A stretch of DNA of 64,000 nt, taken from contig NZ_CP036186.1 in NCBI RefSeq assembly GCF_015291885.1, forward strand, positions 4,230,001-4,294,000, given 5' to 3'. The position numbers and the translations under genes were made by a program. The notes below the pieces were generated by a model. The model was not told the DNA's origin and ran no database searches. It saw nothing but the letters and a program-made list of their open reading frames with translations. This document shows, piece after piece, positions 9,363-19,133 of the stretch. The stretch is from Stutzerimonas stutzeri. GTDB lineage: Bacteria > Pseudomonadota > Gammaproteobacteria > Pseudomonadales > Pseudomonadaceae. The first letter of the stretch is position 1, and each line of letters starts with the position of its first letter.

Positions 9363-10084
9363 CCCTGGGCCAGCCGTTGCAGCTCAGCGCGGTCAAGGCA
9401 GCGGTAGCGAAACGAGGGACGGCCGATCTGGCCGTAGTGAAAGGACTCTTCCAGTAACTGCGCGTCGCTCAGGTGCTTGAGGTACTTGCGTACCGATACC
9501 CGTGACATGCCGGTGGCAGACAGCAGCGTTTCGCTGGTGAAACCGTCCTCATCCAGCGCCAGGATGGCCTGCGCAACCTGCGCCAGGGACGCCGGTGTCA
9601 GCCCCTTGGGCAGGTCGCCGGGGCGTCGCGCATCTGCCACAGGCGGCTGGCTGAACAGCCGGTCGATATCGCCCTGGCCAAGCTGATCCGGCAGATGGGA
9701 CAAGGCTTCACGCTCGCGGCGGCAGGCATCGACCGCATCGCGAAAACGCTCGAAGCTGAACGGTTTGACCAGGTAATCCCGTGCGCCGAGGCGCTGGGCC
9801 GCACGCACGGTTTCGATCTCCGAGGCGGCGGTGATCAGCACCGCGTCGGTATTGCGATCCTCTGCGCGCAGGTAGCGCAGCACCTCCAGGCCGGAGCGGT
9901 TGCGCAGGTAAACATCGAGCAGCAGCAGATCCACCGCCTCGCGCTCAAGCACTTGCAGTGCGGCCGGCACGCTTTCGCATTGACCGACCAGCTGCACGCC
10001 ATCGAGGCGGGCCAGATAATCGACGTTCAGACGCATGACCATCGGATCGTCTTCGACGATCAACACGCGCATGGCTGCTTTCAT
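9359..10084 (-). CDS. CitB/DcuR-type response regulator
   Basis: 241 residues. Receiver domain at about 1-125 with acidic pocket EDD (11-13), phospho-acceptor Asp57 (LLLLDVYLRN) and the conserved Lys in DYLVKPF. The C-terminal part (about 160-235) has a winged-helix/HTH typical of the CitB, DpiA and DcuR group, including TSETLLSATGMSRVSVRKYLKHL. It overlaps the partner kinase gene by 4 bases (ATGA). Members activate genes for uptake and metabolism of citrate or C4-dicarboxylates. Here the divergent 2-hydroxycarboxylate transporter at 11935 is the obvious target. An in-frame ATG at 10072 is an alternative start. Confidence 0.9.
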   Translation of the reverse strand: MKAAMRVLIVEDDPMVMRLNVDYLARLDGVQLVGQCESVPAALQVLEREAVDLLLLDVYLRNRSGLEVLRYLRAEDRNTDAVLITAASEIETVRAAQRLGARDYLVKPFSFERFRDAVDACRREREALSHLPDQLGQGDIDRLFSQPPVADARRPGDLPKGLTPASLAQVAQAILALDEDGFTSETLLSATGMSRVSVRKYLKHLSDAQLLEESFHYGQIGRPSFRYRCLDRAELQRLAQG

Positions 10085-11694
10085 GATTCCACGTCTCCCA
10101 AGGCGGTCCGATAAGGCAGTTCAACCTCGAACAGGCTACCGCGGCCCGCCTCGGAATAGACCGCCAAGGTGCCGCCCCAGGCTTCGACCTGTTCCTGCAC
10201 GGCGGCCAGACCGATGCCGCGCCGCTCACCCTTGGTCGATACGCCCCGCTCGAACAGACGCTCGCGCACGGCGGCTTCGATGCCCGCGCCGCTGTCCTGC
10301 ACGTGCAGCGAGAGCAGCGCTTCATCGTAATCCAGCGTCAGGTTGACCCGTCGCTCGTCCCTTTCAGCCACGGCTTCGAAAGCATTCTCCAGCAGGTTGC
10401 CGAGGATGGTCACCAGCCCATGAATCTGCTCCGGCGCCGCGGCAGGCACTGGATGCTCGACATCCACCTGAAACAGGATGCCACGCTCACGGGCCTCGCT
10501 CTGCTTGCCGAGCAGAAAGCCGGCCAGCACCGGTTCGCCAATACCCTCGACCAGCACCGTCGCCGGTGCCAGCTGATGATCGGCCAGATCGCGCAGGTAG
10601 GCGCGCAGGGCATCCAGATCACCCATCTGCGCGAGGCCGAGCAGCACGTGCAGCTTGTTCTTGAATTCGTGGGTCGCCGCCCGCAGCGCCTCGGCGTAGC
10701 GGCTGACGCCGGTCAGTTGCTCGGCCAGTGCATTGACCTCGCTCTTGTCGCGGAAGGTTGCAATGGCACCGATCACCCGACCCTGGTGGCGGATCGGCGC
10801 ACGGTTGGCGAGGATGGCCAGACCGTTGAGGCTGAACTCGCGATCCAGCTGCTCGGTCGCGCTGGCCAGCACCTCGGGCAAGCCGCTGGTGGGCAAATAC
10901 TCGGAAATCGGCCGACCCAGTGGCGGCTTGCCCAACCCGGTGCTGGCCAGCAGGCGCTCTGCAGCGGGATTGACCAGCGTGATGCGCGCCTGCTCGTCCA
11001 CCGCCAGTACACCCTCTCGCACCGAAGCCAGCATGGCCTGGCGCTCTTCCACCAGCCAGGTGATCTCGTAGGGCTCCAACCCCAGCAGCACACGCTTGAT
11101 GTAGCGCGCCAGCAGGTGCGCGCCCAGGGCGGTCACCAGCATCAGCGCCAGCACACCGAGTACCACGCCACGTTGATGGGCTCTCAGCAGCTCGCCGAGC
11201 GAAGCCAGGGTGACGCCAACCGAGACGGCACCGATCACCCCGCCTTCGTCGTCCAGCACCGGAGCAAACCCTCGAATGCTGCTACCCAGGCTGCCATCCG
11301 CGCGCGAAGCGTAGGTTTCACCGGCCAATGCGCGACCCTCGTCATCGCCGCGAAAGGCCTGCCCGATGCGGGCCGGCTCCGGGTGCGTCAGGCGCAGGGC
11401 CCGGTGATCCATCACCACCACGAAATCGACGCCCAGCCGCTGGCGCAAACCATCAATCTCGCGTTGCAGCGGGTTATCGACGGATAAATCCGGACTTGGA
11501 TTGCCCAGCGCACCCTGCACATCGGCACGCGCTGCAATGCTTTGGGCCAGATTGGTCACCCGTGACGCCTGCCCCTCTTCCAGGGTGTCTTGCAGCTGCA
11601 CGTTGAACAGCCAAAGGGCGAGCGCCAACGCCAGCACCACCATGACGGCGACCAGAAGCGAAATCAACGTGTTCAGGCGCAAGCGCAAAGTCAT
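10081..11694 (-). CDS. CitA/DcuS-type sensor histidine kinase
   Basis: 537 residues from the ATG at 11694, chosen because it places the first membrane helix at residues 10-31 and has GGAG just upstream; an ATG 47 codons earlier only adds an unlikely tail. Order: periplasmic PAS-like (PDC) sensor at about 35-170, with FVVVMDHRALRLTHPEP typical of carboxylate sensors; membrane helix at 176-198; cytoplasmic PAS at about 215-320; phospho-acceptor His342 in THEFKNKLH; HATPase with N-box LLENAFEAV and DSGAGI. The kinase signals external citrate-like acids to the adjoining regulator. It is divergent from the transporter gene. Confidence 0.9.
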   Translation of the reverse strand: MTLRLRLNTLISLLVAVMVVLALALALWLFNVQLQDTLEEGQASRVTNLAQSIAARADVQGALGNPSPDLSVDNPLQREIDGLRQRLGVDFVVVMDHRALRLTHPEPARIGQAFRGDDEGRALAGETYASRADGSLGSSIRGFAPVLDDEGGVIGAVSVGVTLASLGELLRAHQRGVVLGVLALMLVTALGAHLLARYIKRVLLGLEPYEITWLVEERQAMLASVREGVLAVDEQARITLVNPAAERLLASTGLGKPPLGRPISEYLPTSGLPEVLASATEQLDREFSLNGLAILANRAPIRHQGRVIGAIATFRDKSEVNALAEQLTGVSRYAEALRAATHEFKNKLHVLLGLAQMGDLDALRAYLRDLADHQLAPATVLVEGIGEPVLAGFLLGKQSEARERGILFQVDVEHPVPAAAPEQIHGLVTILGNLLENAFEAVAERDERRVNLTLDYDEALLSLHVQDSGAGIEAAVRERLFERGVSTKGERRGIGLAAVQEQVEAWGGTLAVYSEAGRGSLFEVELPYRTALGDVES

Positions 11695-11934
11695 TCTCCA
11701 ATCGTGATCGGCGCTGAAAACGCCGCGGTAAAGGGCCGGATCGAGCCAGCCCGGCCATCTTGGGTCAAGCCCGGCTCTGCTTTTTTTAGTTTCGTAATGG
11801 TTTTTTAACTTCGCCAAACATTGGCCGCGAAGCATCTCTGCTTAAGGTAGCCGCGCACGGTTGTCCGACCGCGCTTTCGCAACCAATCACCCGTACGTGC
11901 GCCACCTGGCCGCCACGTTCGAAGGAGTACAACA

Positions 11935-13248
11935 ATGAATCGGACCACGCTGAGCGCTGCCGTGCCTGACGGTAGCCAGACCTCATCCCTGCTCTCCCAA
12001 CGCATCTTCAATCTGCCGCTGCCGCTGTTTGCCATCGCCTTGCTCGTCATGGCCGCGGCCATCGCCACGGACACGCTGCCCACCGGCATGATCGGTGCGT
12101 TGCTGGTGATGATGCTCCTCGGCGAGTTGCTCGGTTTCGCCGGCGACCGGTTGCCGATCATCAAGACCTATCTCGGCGGCGGCGCCATCATGGCGCTGTT
12201 CGGTGCAGCATCCATGGTCTATTTCGGCTGGCTGCCCGCCGCAGTCGCCAATGACGTCGCCAGCTTCATGAAGGGCGGCGGCTTTCTCGACTTCTACATC
12301 GCAGCATTGATCACCGGCAGCATCCTGGGTATGGACGCCAAGGTGCTGGTCAAAGTCGGTTCGCGCTACGCGTTGCCGCTGCTCTGCTCGGTGCTGTTCG
12401 CCGCTCTGTTCGCGATGGCCGTCGGCGCCCTGCTCGGCTTCTCGCCTCAGGACGCAGTCGTGGTCATCGCTATGCCGATCATGGGTGGCGGCATGGGGGC
12501 TGGCGCGGTACCGATGAGCCAGATCTACGAGCAGCTGCTGGGCCAGCCGGCAAGCTACTACATTTCGATCCTGGTTCCGGCGCTGGCGCTCGGTAACGTC
12601 TTCGCGATCATCATCGCCGGCCTGCTCAACGGCCTGGGCAATCGCTATCCGTCCCTGACCGGTAACGGCCAGATGATGCCGGGCGTGGATGTTACCGAGA
12701 AGGAGAGTCCCATCACCCTGCCGGCCCTTGGCATCGGCCTGATTGCAGCACTGAGCTTCTTCGTCGCCGGCCAGATCCTCGGCAAATTCGTCCCGCTGCA
12801 CCCGTATGCGCTGATGATCGTGCTGGTGGCGCTGCTCAAGGTATGCAACCTGGTGCCCGAGTCGATCAATGATGCCTCCGCGCAGTGGTTCCGCTTCGTT
12901 GCGCGCAACTGGACCTTCGCCCTGCTGTTCGGCATCGGCGTGGCCTTCACCGACCTCGGCCAGGTAATCGACGCCATCTCGCTGACCTATGTCCTGATCG
13001 TCTTCGCCGTGGTTGCTGGCGCAGCCTTTGGCGCGGGCCTGGTGGGCAAGCTGGTGGGCTTCTACCCCATCGAGTCGGCTATCACCGCGGGGCTGTGCAT
13101 GGCCAACATGGGCGGCACCGGCGACGTCGCGGTGCTGTCAGCCGCGCGCCGCATGTCACTGATGCCCTTCGCGCAGATCTCCTCACGCCTGGGCGGTGCG
13201 CTGATTCTGCTGATCTCCAGCGTGGTGGTACCGCTGTTCTTTACCTGA
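11935..13248 (+). CDS. 2-hydroxycarboxylate (citrate/malate) cation symporter, 2HCT family
   Basis: 437 residues with around eleven hydrophobic segments. The two family signatures of re-entrant loops are visible: GGGMGAGAVPMSQ in the first half and MGGTGDVAVLSAARRM near the C-terminus. The family includes CitS, CimH and MaeN, which import citrate, malate or related acids with sodium or protons. It is divergent from the CitA/CitB-type system, which very likely controls it through the 240-base interval 11695-11934. No citrate lyase genes are visible, so aerobic use through the citric acid cycle is the simpler reading. The exact substrate and coupling ion are not resolvable. Confidence 0.92.
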   Translation: MNRTTLSAAVPDGSQTSSLLSQRIFNLPLPLFAIALLVMAAAIATDTLPTGMIGALLVMMLLGELLGFAGDRLPIIKTYLGGGAIMALFGAASMVYFGWLPAAVANDVASFMKGGGFLDFYIAALITGSILGMDAKVLVKVGSRYALPLLCSVLFAALFAMAVGALLGFSPQDAVVVIAMPIMGGGMGAGAVPMSQIYEQLLGQPASYYISILVPALALGNVFAIIIAGLLNGLGNRYPSLTGNGQMMPGVDVTEKESPITLPALGIGLIAALSFFVAGQILGKFVPLHPYALMIVLVALLKVCNLVPESINDASAQWFRFVARNWTFALLFGIGVAFTDLGQVIDAISLTYVLIVFAVVAGAAFGAGLVGKLVGFYPIESAITAGLCMANMGGTGDVAVLSAARRMSLMPFAQISSRLGGALILLISSVVVPLFFT

Positions 13249-13264
13249 TCGGAATCAGGAACGA

Positions 13265-13297
13265 GAAAAGCCCCGGCCTTGCGTTCGGGGCTTTTTC
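13265..13297. terminator. Bidirectional intrinsic terminator
   Basis: Stem AAAAGCCCCG / CGGGGCTTTT with a ten-base loop, followed by a T-run on the plus strand and preceded by an A-run that serves as T-run on the minus strand. It lies between the convergent transporter gene and chemoreceptor gene. Confidence 0.85.
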
Positions 13298-13315
13298 GTT
13301 CAAACGCCGAAGCCA

Positions 13316-14953
13316 TCAGCCACGAAAGTAGCCAACCTTGCGATTCAGCTCCTGCGCCAGCGCAGTCAGGTCCTGGCTGGAAGAGGCGACCTGATTCGAC
13401 GCAGCCGAGCTGGCGACTGTCGAGTCGTGAATGCGCGTCACGCTCTGGTTGACCTCCTCGGCCACCGCACTTTGTTCCTCGGAGGCCGTCGCGATCTGTG
13501 CGTTCATCTCGTTGATCGAGCCCACTTCCTGGCGAATGTTGGCCAGCGCACCTTCCGCCTGCAGCGTCTGCTCGACGGTCTGCTGGGCCAATCGCTTGCT
13601 CGACTGCATGACGTCCACCGCTTTGCCCGCACCGGCCTGCAAGGAGGCGATCATCACGCTGATTTCGCTGGAAGGCTGCTGCGTACGATTAGCCAGGGAG
13701 CGCACCTCGTCGGCCACTACCGCGAAGCCGCGACCGTGCTCGCCGGCCCGAGCCGCCTCGATAGCTGCGTTTAGGGCCAGCAGGTTGGTCTGCTCGGCGA
13801 TGGCGGTGATCACCTGCAGGATCTTTTCGATATCGCCGCTCTCGGCCGATACCTGATTGACCGTCTCGGTAGCGCTCTCCAGAACCTTGGCCAGGTTCTG
13901 AATGGAAGCGGCTGTTTCACCCACGATGCGAGTTCCGGTCTCGACCTGCTCGTCGGCGCTCTTCGCTGCAGTGGCGGCGCGGGCGGCGAAGTTGGCCACC
14001 TCGCTTACGGTCGCTGCCATCTGGTTGATTGCCGTGGCCACCTGCTCGGCCTCTGCCGATTGACGCTGGATCTGCTGGTTGCTGTTCGCCGAAGAGACGC
14101 GTAGCTCGCCCGATGCCACACCAACCCCATCGGCGGCGGCGCGCACCTCGGCGATGATTGCGGTCAAGCGGCTGGCCATCTTCGCCGTGGCACCCATGAC
14201 GCTGTCCGGATAAGGCGTGACGATCACCTGTTTCAGGTCGCCATCAGCCAGGTTGCCAATCACCCGCGCCACCTCGTCAGGCTCGGCCCCTAGCGTCGAG
14301 CGCAGCTTGCGGATGATCAGAACAGCGATCGCCGCACCGAGCAGTACAGCCACCCCCGTTACCGCGACGATCAGCATGAGAAAACCGCTGGCGGTGTCAC
14401 GCACGATCGCCACGTCTTCGGTGATGCTCAACTCCTGGTGGTCAATGAACGCGTTGATCAGGCGCAGCCACTCGCTATATGCCCCGGCGACGTTCTCCAG
14501 CAGGAATTCATAGCCCCGGTCCGACCCTTCATTGAAGCGCAGTTCGACGACTTGACGGGTCAGGGCGTTGGTTTTCGTCTCAATCGCTTCGATCTGCATC
14601 ATCAGCTGCTTTTCGACAGCATCGGCGGAGGGCTGCGCGAGCATCGACTTCATCGGCACCGCCGAGTCGGCGTAGAGCTGCGCCAGTCGCTCGATTTCCG
14701 CCACCTGGTCACGGGCGAACGCCGGATCGGCAGCGCTGACGGCATCGCGGACGGCTATCGCACGGTCATGCACGCTGCCTCTGAAGTTGATCGCGTAACG
14801 TTGCTTCAGTCCGGCTTGAGCGCTGATCTGACTCATGGTCCGATCGATCACGCTGACATTCAACGCACTGACCATCGCAACGGCCACCATCAGCGCCAGA
14901 ATCACGAAGAATCCCAGCCCTAGGCGCATGGATACCGACATCTGCTTGTTCAT
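13316..14953 (-). CDS. Methyl-accepting chemotaxis protein
   Basis: 545 residues, intact. Membrane helices at about 12-32 and 192-214 enclose a helical periplasmic ligand-binding domain of about 160 residues (4-helix-bundle type). HAMP follows (about 215-270, IGNLADGDL), then the signalling domain with the hairpin tip [23 protein letters not shown]. No C-terminal CheR-tethering pentapeptide is seen (ends [10 protein letters not shown]), as in most Pseudomonas receptors. It controls the CheA kinase in response to an unknown ligand. The upstream region carries a remarkable nested palindrome (15034-15081). The ribosome site GGGGAG lies ten bases upstream of the ATG. Confidence 0.92.
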   Translation of the reverse strand: MNKQMSVSMRLGLGFFVILALMVAVAMVSALNVSVIDRTMSQISAQAGLKQRYAINFRGSVHDRAIAVRDAVSAADPAFARDQVAEIERLAQLYADSAVPMKSMLAQPSADAVEKQLMMQIEAIETKTNALTRQVVELRFNEGSDRGYEFLLENVAGAYSEWLRLINAFIDHQELSITEDVAIVRDTASGFLMLIVAVTGVAVLLGAAIAVLIIRKLRSTLGAEPDEVARVIGNLADGDLKQVIVTPYPDSVMGATAKMASRLTAIIAEVRAAADGVGVASGELRVSSANSNQQIQRQSAEAEQVATAINQMAATVSEVANFAARAATAAKSADEQVETGTRIVGETAASIQNLAKVLESATETVNQVSAESGDIEKILQVITAIAEQTNLLALNAAIEAARAGEHGRGFAVVADEVRSLANRTQQPSSEISVMIASLQAGAGKAVDVMQSSKRLAQQTVEQTLQAEGALANIRQEVGSINEMNAQIATASEEQSAVAEEVNQSVTRIHDSTVASSAASNQVASSSQDLTALAQELNRKVGYFRG

Positions 14954-15033
14954 GGAGCATCTCCCCTAGCCAGGCTGCGCGGCTAGCCATTGCGGTCAGC
15001 CGTGAGTTACCCGACGCTTAGCGAAGCCGGGCC

Positions 15034-15081
15034 AAAACTTGTACAACTCAATGTCATAGTGACATTATTTGTACAAGTTTT
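15034..15081. promoter_or_regulatory. Nested palindrome, candidate operator
   Basis: Outer arms AAAACTTGTACAA (15034-15046) and TTGTACAAGTTTT (15069-15081) are perfect inverted repeats of 13 bases. Inside them AATGTCA (15050-15056) and TGACATT (15060-15066) form a second perfect inverted repeat around TAG. The outer arm contains the self-palindrome TTGTACAA. It is AT-rich within GC-rich surroundings, in the 394-base gap between typA and the chemoreceptor gene, about 80 bases upstream of the latter's start. A site for one or two dimeric regulators is likely; an RNA hairpin with the following T-run is an alternative. Confidence 0.5.
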
Positions 15082-15302
15082 TCTTGCTGTACTGTGGGGT
15101 TAAGGCCGCGTGAAATCAGGACACCGGACGCCAGACTTCTGATGAGAAGGCTCAACGGCGCATCGCGCAGAGGTCTTGTATAAGTTTTCACCATGCAAAA
15201 AAGCGGCTGCGCGAGGGGCTCATGAGATCAGGACCAGGCTCAGCGTAAATGAAAGCGAAGGCCAAGCCGCTGGATCAACAACGATGACAATGTGCAGAAA
15301 GC

Positions 15303-15327
15303 AAAAAGGCGCCCGAAGGCGCCTTTC
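15303..15327 (-). terminator. Intrinsic terminator downstream of typA
   Basis: Read on the minus strand, AGGCGCC-TTCG-GGCGCCT forms a seven-base GC-rich stem with a stable TTCG tetraloop and is followed by TTTTT. It lies 20 bases after the typA stop. On the plus strand the stem is followed by TTTCTGTTT, so it could also end a plus-strand transcript. Confidence 0.85.
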
Positions 15328-15347
15328 TGTTTGTCTCGCAACGGGAT

Positions 15348-17168
15348 TTAGACCTTGCTGCGCTCAAAGCGCTTGCGGTCGTTCTCGTTGAGGTACTTCT
15401 TGCGCAGACGAATCGACTTCGGCGTCACTTCGACCAGTTCGTCGTCGGCGATGAACTCCAGCGCCTGCTCGAGGGTGAACTTGATCGGCGGAACCAGGGC
15501 GATGACTTCGTCCTTGCCGGAAGCGCGCATGTTGTCGAGCTTCTTGCCTTTGGTGGGGTTAAGCACCAGGTCGTTGTCACGGCTGTTGATGCCGCACAGC
15601 TGGCCTTCGTAGATCTCGTCGCCCGGCGCCAGGAACAGCTTGCCGCGTGCCTGCAGGGTTTCCAGCGAGTAGGTCAGCGCGGTACCGGTGGCCATCGAGA
15701 CCAGCACGCCGTTCTGGCGGTTGGTCACTTCGCCGGCCTTGATCGGGCCGTAGTGGCTGAAGGTCGAGGTCAGGATGCCGCTACCCGAGGTCATGGTCAG
15801 GAAGTTGTTACGGAAGCCGATCAGACCACGCGCCGGGATGGTGTACTCCAGACGCACACGACCCTTGCCATCCGGGACCATGTTGCTCAGGTCGCCCTTA
15901 CGCAGGCCCATCTGCTCCATCACCGGACCCTGGTGCTGCTCTTCGATATCGATGGTGACGTTCTCGTACGGCTCCTGCTTGTCGCCGTCCTCGTTCTCGA
16001 TGATCACCACTTCCGGACGGCCTACGGCCAGCTCGAAGCCTTCACGGCGCATGGTTTCGATCAGTACCGAAAGGTGCAGCTCGCCACGACCGGAAACCTT
16101 GAACTTCTCAGGGCTGTCGCCTGGCTCGACGCGCAGGGCAACGTTGTGCAGCAGCTCCTTCTCCAGGCGATCCTTGATGTTGCGGCTGGTGACGAACTTG
16201 CCTTCCTTGCCGGCGAACGGCGAGTCGTTGACCTGGAAGGTCATGCTCACGGTCGGCTGGTCGACGGTCAGCGGCGGCAGCGCTTCGACATTGTTCTGGT
16301 CGCACAGGGTGTCGGAGATGTAGAGCTCGTCCATACCGGATACGCAGACGATGTCACCCGCTTCGGCTTCCTGCACTTCAACGCGCTGCAGACCGGAGTG
16401 GCCCATGATCTTGAGGATACGACCGTTGCGCTTCTTGCCGTCGGCGCCGATGGCGGTGACCGGCGTGTTGGCCTTGATGGTGCCGCGGGCGATGCGGCCG
16501 ATGCCGATCACGCCGAGGAAGCTGTTGTAGTCCAGCTGGGAAATCTGCATTTGGAACGGGCCGCTGGCGTCGACGACTGGCGCCGGCACGTGGTCGACGA
16601 TGGCCTGGAACAGGGCATCCATGTCGTCGTCCATCTTCTCGTGGTCCATACCGGCAATGCCATTCAGGGCACTGGCGTAGACGATTGGGAAGTCCAGCTG
16701 CTCGTCGGTGGCACCGAGGTTGTCGAACAGGTCGAAGATCTGGTCGATTACCCAGTCCGGACGCGCGCCCGGACGGTCGATCTTGTTGACCACGACGATC
16801 GGACGCAGGCCGGCCTTGAACGCCTTCTGGGTCACGAAGCGGGTCTGCGGCATGGGGCCGTCCTGAGCGTCGACCACCAACAGCACGGAGTCGACCATCG
16901 ACATCACGCGCTCGACTTCACCGCCGAAGTCGGCGTGGCCGGGGGTGTCGACGATGTTGATGCTGTAGTCCTTCCACTTCAGCGCAGTGTTCTTGGCCAG
17001 GATGGTGATGCCGCGTTCCTTTTCCTGGTCGTTGGAGTCCATCACGCGCTCGTTTTCCAGCTCCTTGCGGTCCAGGGTGCCGGACAGGCGCAGGAGTTTG
17101 TCGACGAGGGTGGTCTTGCCATGGTCGACGTGGGCGATGATGGCGATGTTGCGTAGATTCTCGATCAC
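15348..17168 (-). CDS. typA: Ribosome-associated GTPase TypA/BipA
   Basis: 606 residues, full family length. The translation GTPase domain has G1 AHVDHGKTT (12-20), G3 DTPGHADF and G4 NKID; elongation-factor-G-like domains and the TypA-specific C-terminal domain follow ([26 protein letters not shown]). The protein acts on 50S assembly and stress-dependent translation. The start is GTG at 17168; the translation [17 protein letters not shown] matches the family N-terminus exactly. It is transcribed away from glnA, behind thiI, and ends at a strong terminator. Confidence 0.97.
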   Translation of the reverse strand: MIENLRNIAIIAHVDHGKTTLVDKLLRLSGTLDRKELENERVMDSNDQEKERGITILAKNTALKWKDYSINIVDTPGHADFGGEVERVMSMVDSVLLVVDAQDGPMPQTRFVTQKAFKAGLRPIVVVNKIDRPGARPDWVIDQIFDLFDNLGATDEQLDFPIVYASALNGIAGMDHEKMDDDMDALFQAIVDHVPAPVVDASGPFQMQISQLDYNSFLGVIGIGRIARGTIKANTPVTAIGADGKKRNGRILKIMGHSGLQRVEVQEAEAGDIVCVSGMDELYISDTLCDQNNVEALPPLTVDQPTVSMTFQVNDSPFAGKEGKFVTSRNIKDRLEKELLHNVALRVEPGDSPEKFKVSGRGELHLSVLIETMRREGFELAVGRPEVVIIENEDGDKQEPYENVTIDIEEQHQGPVMEQMGLRKGDLSNMVPDGKGRVRLEYTIPARGLIGFRNNFLTMTSGSGILTSTFSHYGPIKAGEVTNRQNGVLVSMATGTALTYSLETLQARGKLFLAPGDEIYEGQLCGINSRDNDLVLNPTKGKKLDNMRASGKDEVIALVPPIKFTLEQALEFIADDELVEVTPKSIRLRKKYLNENDRKRFERSKV

Positions 17169-17335
17169 TGATTCTTTTCTCTGTAGATAGCTTCAAGCTG
17201 AGGCTGGAAGCTGGAAGTAGTCCGGACGAAGACAGTCTGTCCGAGGGTTGTACGGCCTGGCCTTGCGATCAGTGCCGGTCGGGAGGGCGGTGGCGGATGC
17301 TGCCGCCAAGCAGCCCCGGCTGTTTCACCGATGAG

Positions 17336-18790
17336 TCAGGCCGGACGATAGACGCGTACATTGACATGCCCCTCGCTCAGCAGATGGTGAGCATGCAGGC
17401 GGCTCATGACACCTTTATCGCAATAAAGCAGGTACTGGCGATTTTCATCCAGGTCCTTGAATCGGTTGTTCAGCGCATAGAAGGGTAGCGTCTGTACTTC
17501 GATCCCAGGCAGCTCGAGCGGTTCGTCCTCGGCGCTATCGGGGTGACGAATGTCGAGGATGACCTGACCGGTGCTCGGCTCGACGACCTCTTCTACCTGC
17601 AAATCCTGGCCCAGCTCGTCGATCACGCGATCGATGGCGACCTGACGGGCATTGGCCAGGGCGCGCTCGAGAATGGCCATGTCGAACTGCTTCTCTTCGT
17701 GCTCGATGCGGTAGCGCTTGGCCTTGGTGGTCGGGTTCACCGAGATCACGCCGCAGTACTCGGGCATGTTCTTGGCGAACTCGGCAGTGCCGATCTCGAA
17801 GGCGGTGTTGATGATGTCCTGCTTGTGGCTGGCGATCAGCGGGCGCAGCACCAGCATGTCGGTGGCCGAGTCGATGACCGACAGATTCGGCAGTGTCTGG
17901 CTGGAGACCTGGGAAATGGCTTCACCCGTCACCAGCGCATCGATATGCAGGCGCTCGGCGATCTGCGTCGAGACGCGCAGCATCATGCGCTTGAGGACGA
18001 CGCCCATCTGGCTGTTGTCGACTTTCTGCAGGATCTCGCCGACCACTTCCTCGAACGGCACGCTGATGAACAGCACGCGGTGCGAGCTGCCGTATTTTTT
18101 CCACAGATAATGGGCGACTTCCATCACGCCCAGTTCGTGGGCACGGCCGCCTAGATTGAAGAAGCAGAAATGCGTCATCAGCCCGCGGCGCATCATCTGA
18201 TAGGCGGCAACGGTGGAGTCGAAACCACCGGACATCAATACCAGGGTCTGCTCCAGCGCGCCCAACGGGTAGCCGCCGATGCCGTCATGCTGCTCGTGCA
18301 CGACGAACAGGCGCTGGTCGCGGATCTCCATGCGCACTTCGACTTCCGGGGCCTTTAGCGAAATACCGGCGGCGCCGCACTGCTGGCGAAGCTGGCTGCC
18401 GACATGGCGTTCGACGTCCATGGAGCTGAACGGATGCTTGCCGGCACGCTTGCAGCGCACGGCGAAGATCTTGCCCGGCAGGCGCTTGGCATAGTGGGCC
18501 TTGCACCTGGCGACGATGTCATCGAGATCGCCTAGCGGATACTCGTGCACTTCCAGGCAATGGGCAATGCCGGGCGTGCAGCGCAGGCGCTCGATCATCT
18601 CGCGCAGCAGCTTTGGCTCGCTGAGCGCGGTTTCCACCTCGATGTTGTCCCACACGCCCTCGACCCGCAGGCCGGGATCGAGCTCGCGCAGCACGGTGCG
18701 GATGTTCTTCGCCAATTGACGAATGAAGCCCTTGCGCACCGGCGGGCTCTTGATGGTGATTTCGGGAAAAACCTTGACGATCAGCTTCAT
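17336..18790 (-). CDS. thiI: tRNA 4-thiouridine synthetase ThiI with rhodanese domain
   Basis: 484 residues. The N-terminal ferredoxin-like and THUMP region (to about 165) binds tRNA. A PP-loop pyrophosphatase domain carries SGGFDS at 187-192. The C-terminal rhodanese domain ends with the active Cys457 in [12 protein letters not shown], as in the E. coli enzyme (Cys456). ThiI makes 4-thiouridine at tRNA position 8 and, in enterobacteria, supplies sulfur for the thiazole of thiamine. The gene is divergent from glnA and shares the upstream region with its control sites. Confidence 0.96.
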   Translation of the reverse strand: MKLIVKVFPEITIKSPPVRKGFIRQLAKNIRTVLRELDPGLRVEGVWDNIEVETALSEPKLLREMIERLRCTPGIAHCLEVHEYPLGDLDDIVARCKAHYAKRLPGKIFAVRCKRAGKHPFSSMDVERHVGSQLRQQCGAAGISLKAPEVEVRMEIRDQRLFVVHEQHDGIGGYPLGALEQTLVLMSGGFDSTVAAYQMMRRGLMTHFCFFNLGGRAHELGVMEVAHYLWKKYGSSHRVLFISVPFEEVVGEILQKVDNSQMGVVLKRMMLRVSTQIAERLHIDALVTGEAISQVSSQTLPNLSVIDSATDMLVLRPLIASHKQDIINTAFEIGTAEFAKNMPEYCGVISVNPTTKAKRYRIEHEEKQFDMAILERALANARQVAIDRVIDELGQDLQVEEVVEPSTGQVILDIRHPDSAEDEPLELPGIEVQTLPFYALNNRFKDLDENRQYLLYCDKGVMSRLHAHHLLSEGHVNVRVYRPA

Positions 18791-18887
18791 GGAAACAGCG
18801 CGGGCGCCGACGTGGCAGGAAAAGAGGGGCGCGGAGTATAGCGGAAACTGCTCAACATTTAATCGCTTTCTTTAAACGCACCCAAAC

Positions 18888-18933
18888 GCACCAATATGAT
18901 GCGACCTTCATTTGCTTCGCACCAACACGGCGC
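18888..18933 (+). promoter_or_regulatory. Two NtrC (GlnG) enhancer sites upstream of glnA
   Basis: GCACCAATATGATGC (18888-18902) and GCACCAACACGGCGC (18919-18933) resemble the NtrC consensus GCACCA-N3-TGGTGC with one and two mismatches. Their centres are 31 bases apart, about three helical turns, and lie about 120 and 150 bases before the predicted glnA start of transcription. This is close to the arrangement at E. coli glnA. GlnG is encoded in the same window. Confidence 0.75.
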
Positions 18934-19018
18934 ACGACTTGGGACTAATGGCTACTCTATAGCGCGCACGAATGCCGCAGCGCCGTGGTCGCGGGCCTGC
19001 AGTCCCAAGAAGGAGCAC

Positions 19019-19034
19019 TGGCATGCAATTTGCT
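19019..19034 (+). promoter_or_regulatory. Sigma-54 promoter of glnA
   Basis: TGGCATGCAATTTGCT has GG and GC exactly ten bases apart, matching the -24/-12 elements of sigma-54 promoters (TGGCACG-N4-TTGCW). It lies downstream of the two NtrC enhancer sites and about 100 bases before the glnA start codon. Confidence 0.8.
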
Positions 19035-19133
19035 CTCTTGTGAGGCAGGTCGCCGTGACGGAGTATCCCCGCTCGGCTTCACCCCTAGATTTCGGAAGCA
19101 ACCTGTCAACGCTTCCACCACTTGGAGAGCACC

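Noticed and set aside
11695-11934. Sigma-54 promoter before the 2-hydroxycarboxylate transporter
   Set aside because: TTGGCC-like sequence is present but the required GG-N10-GC spacing is not.
15753-17156. Long plus-strand open frame (467 codons) opposite typA
   Set aside because: It is antisense to a fully convincing typA, has an unnatural composition rich in Val, His and Asp, and matches the pattern of GC-rich shadow frames.
17185-17220. Tandem CTGGAAG-like motif as a CRISPR or minisatellite
   Set aside because: Only two imperfect units are present with no spacer pattern.
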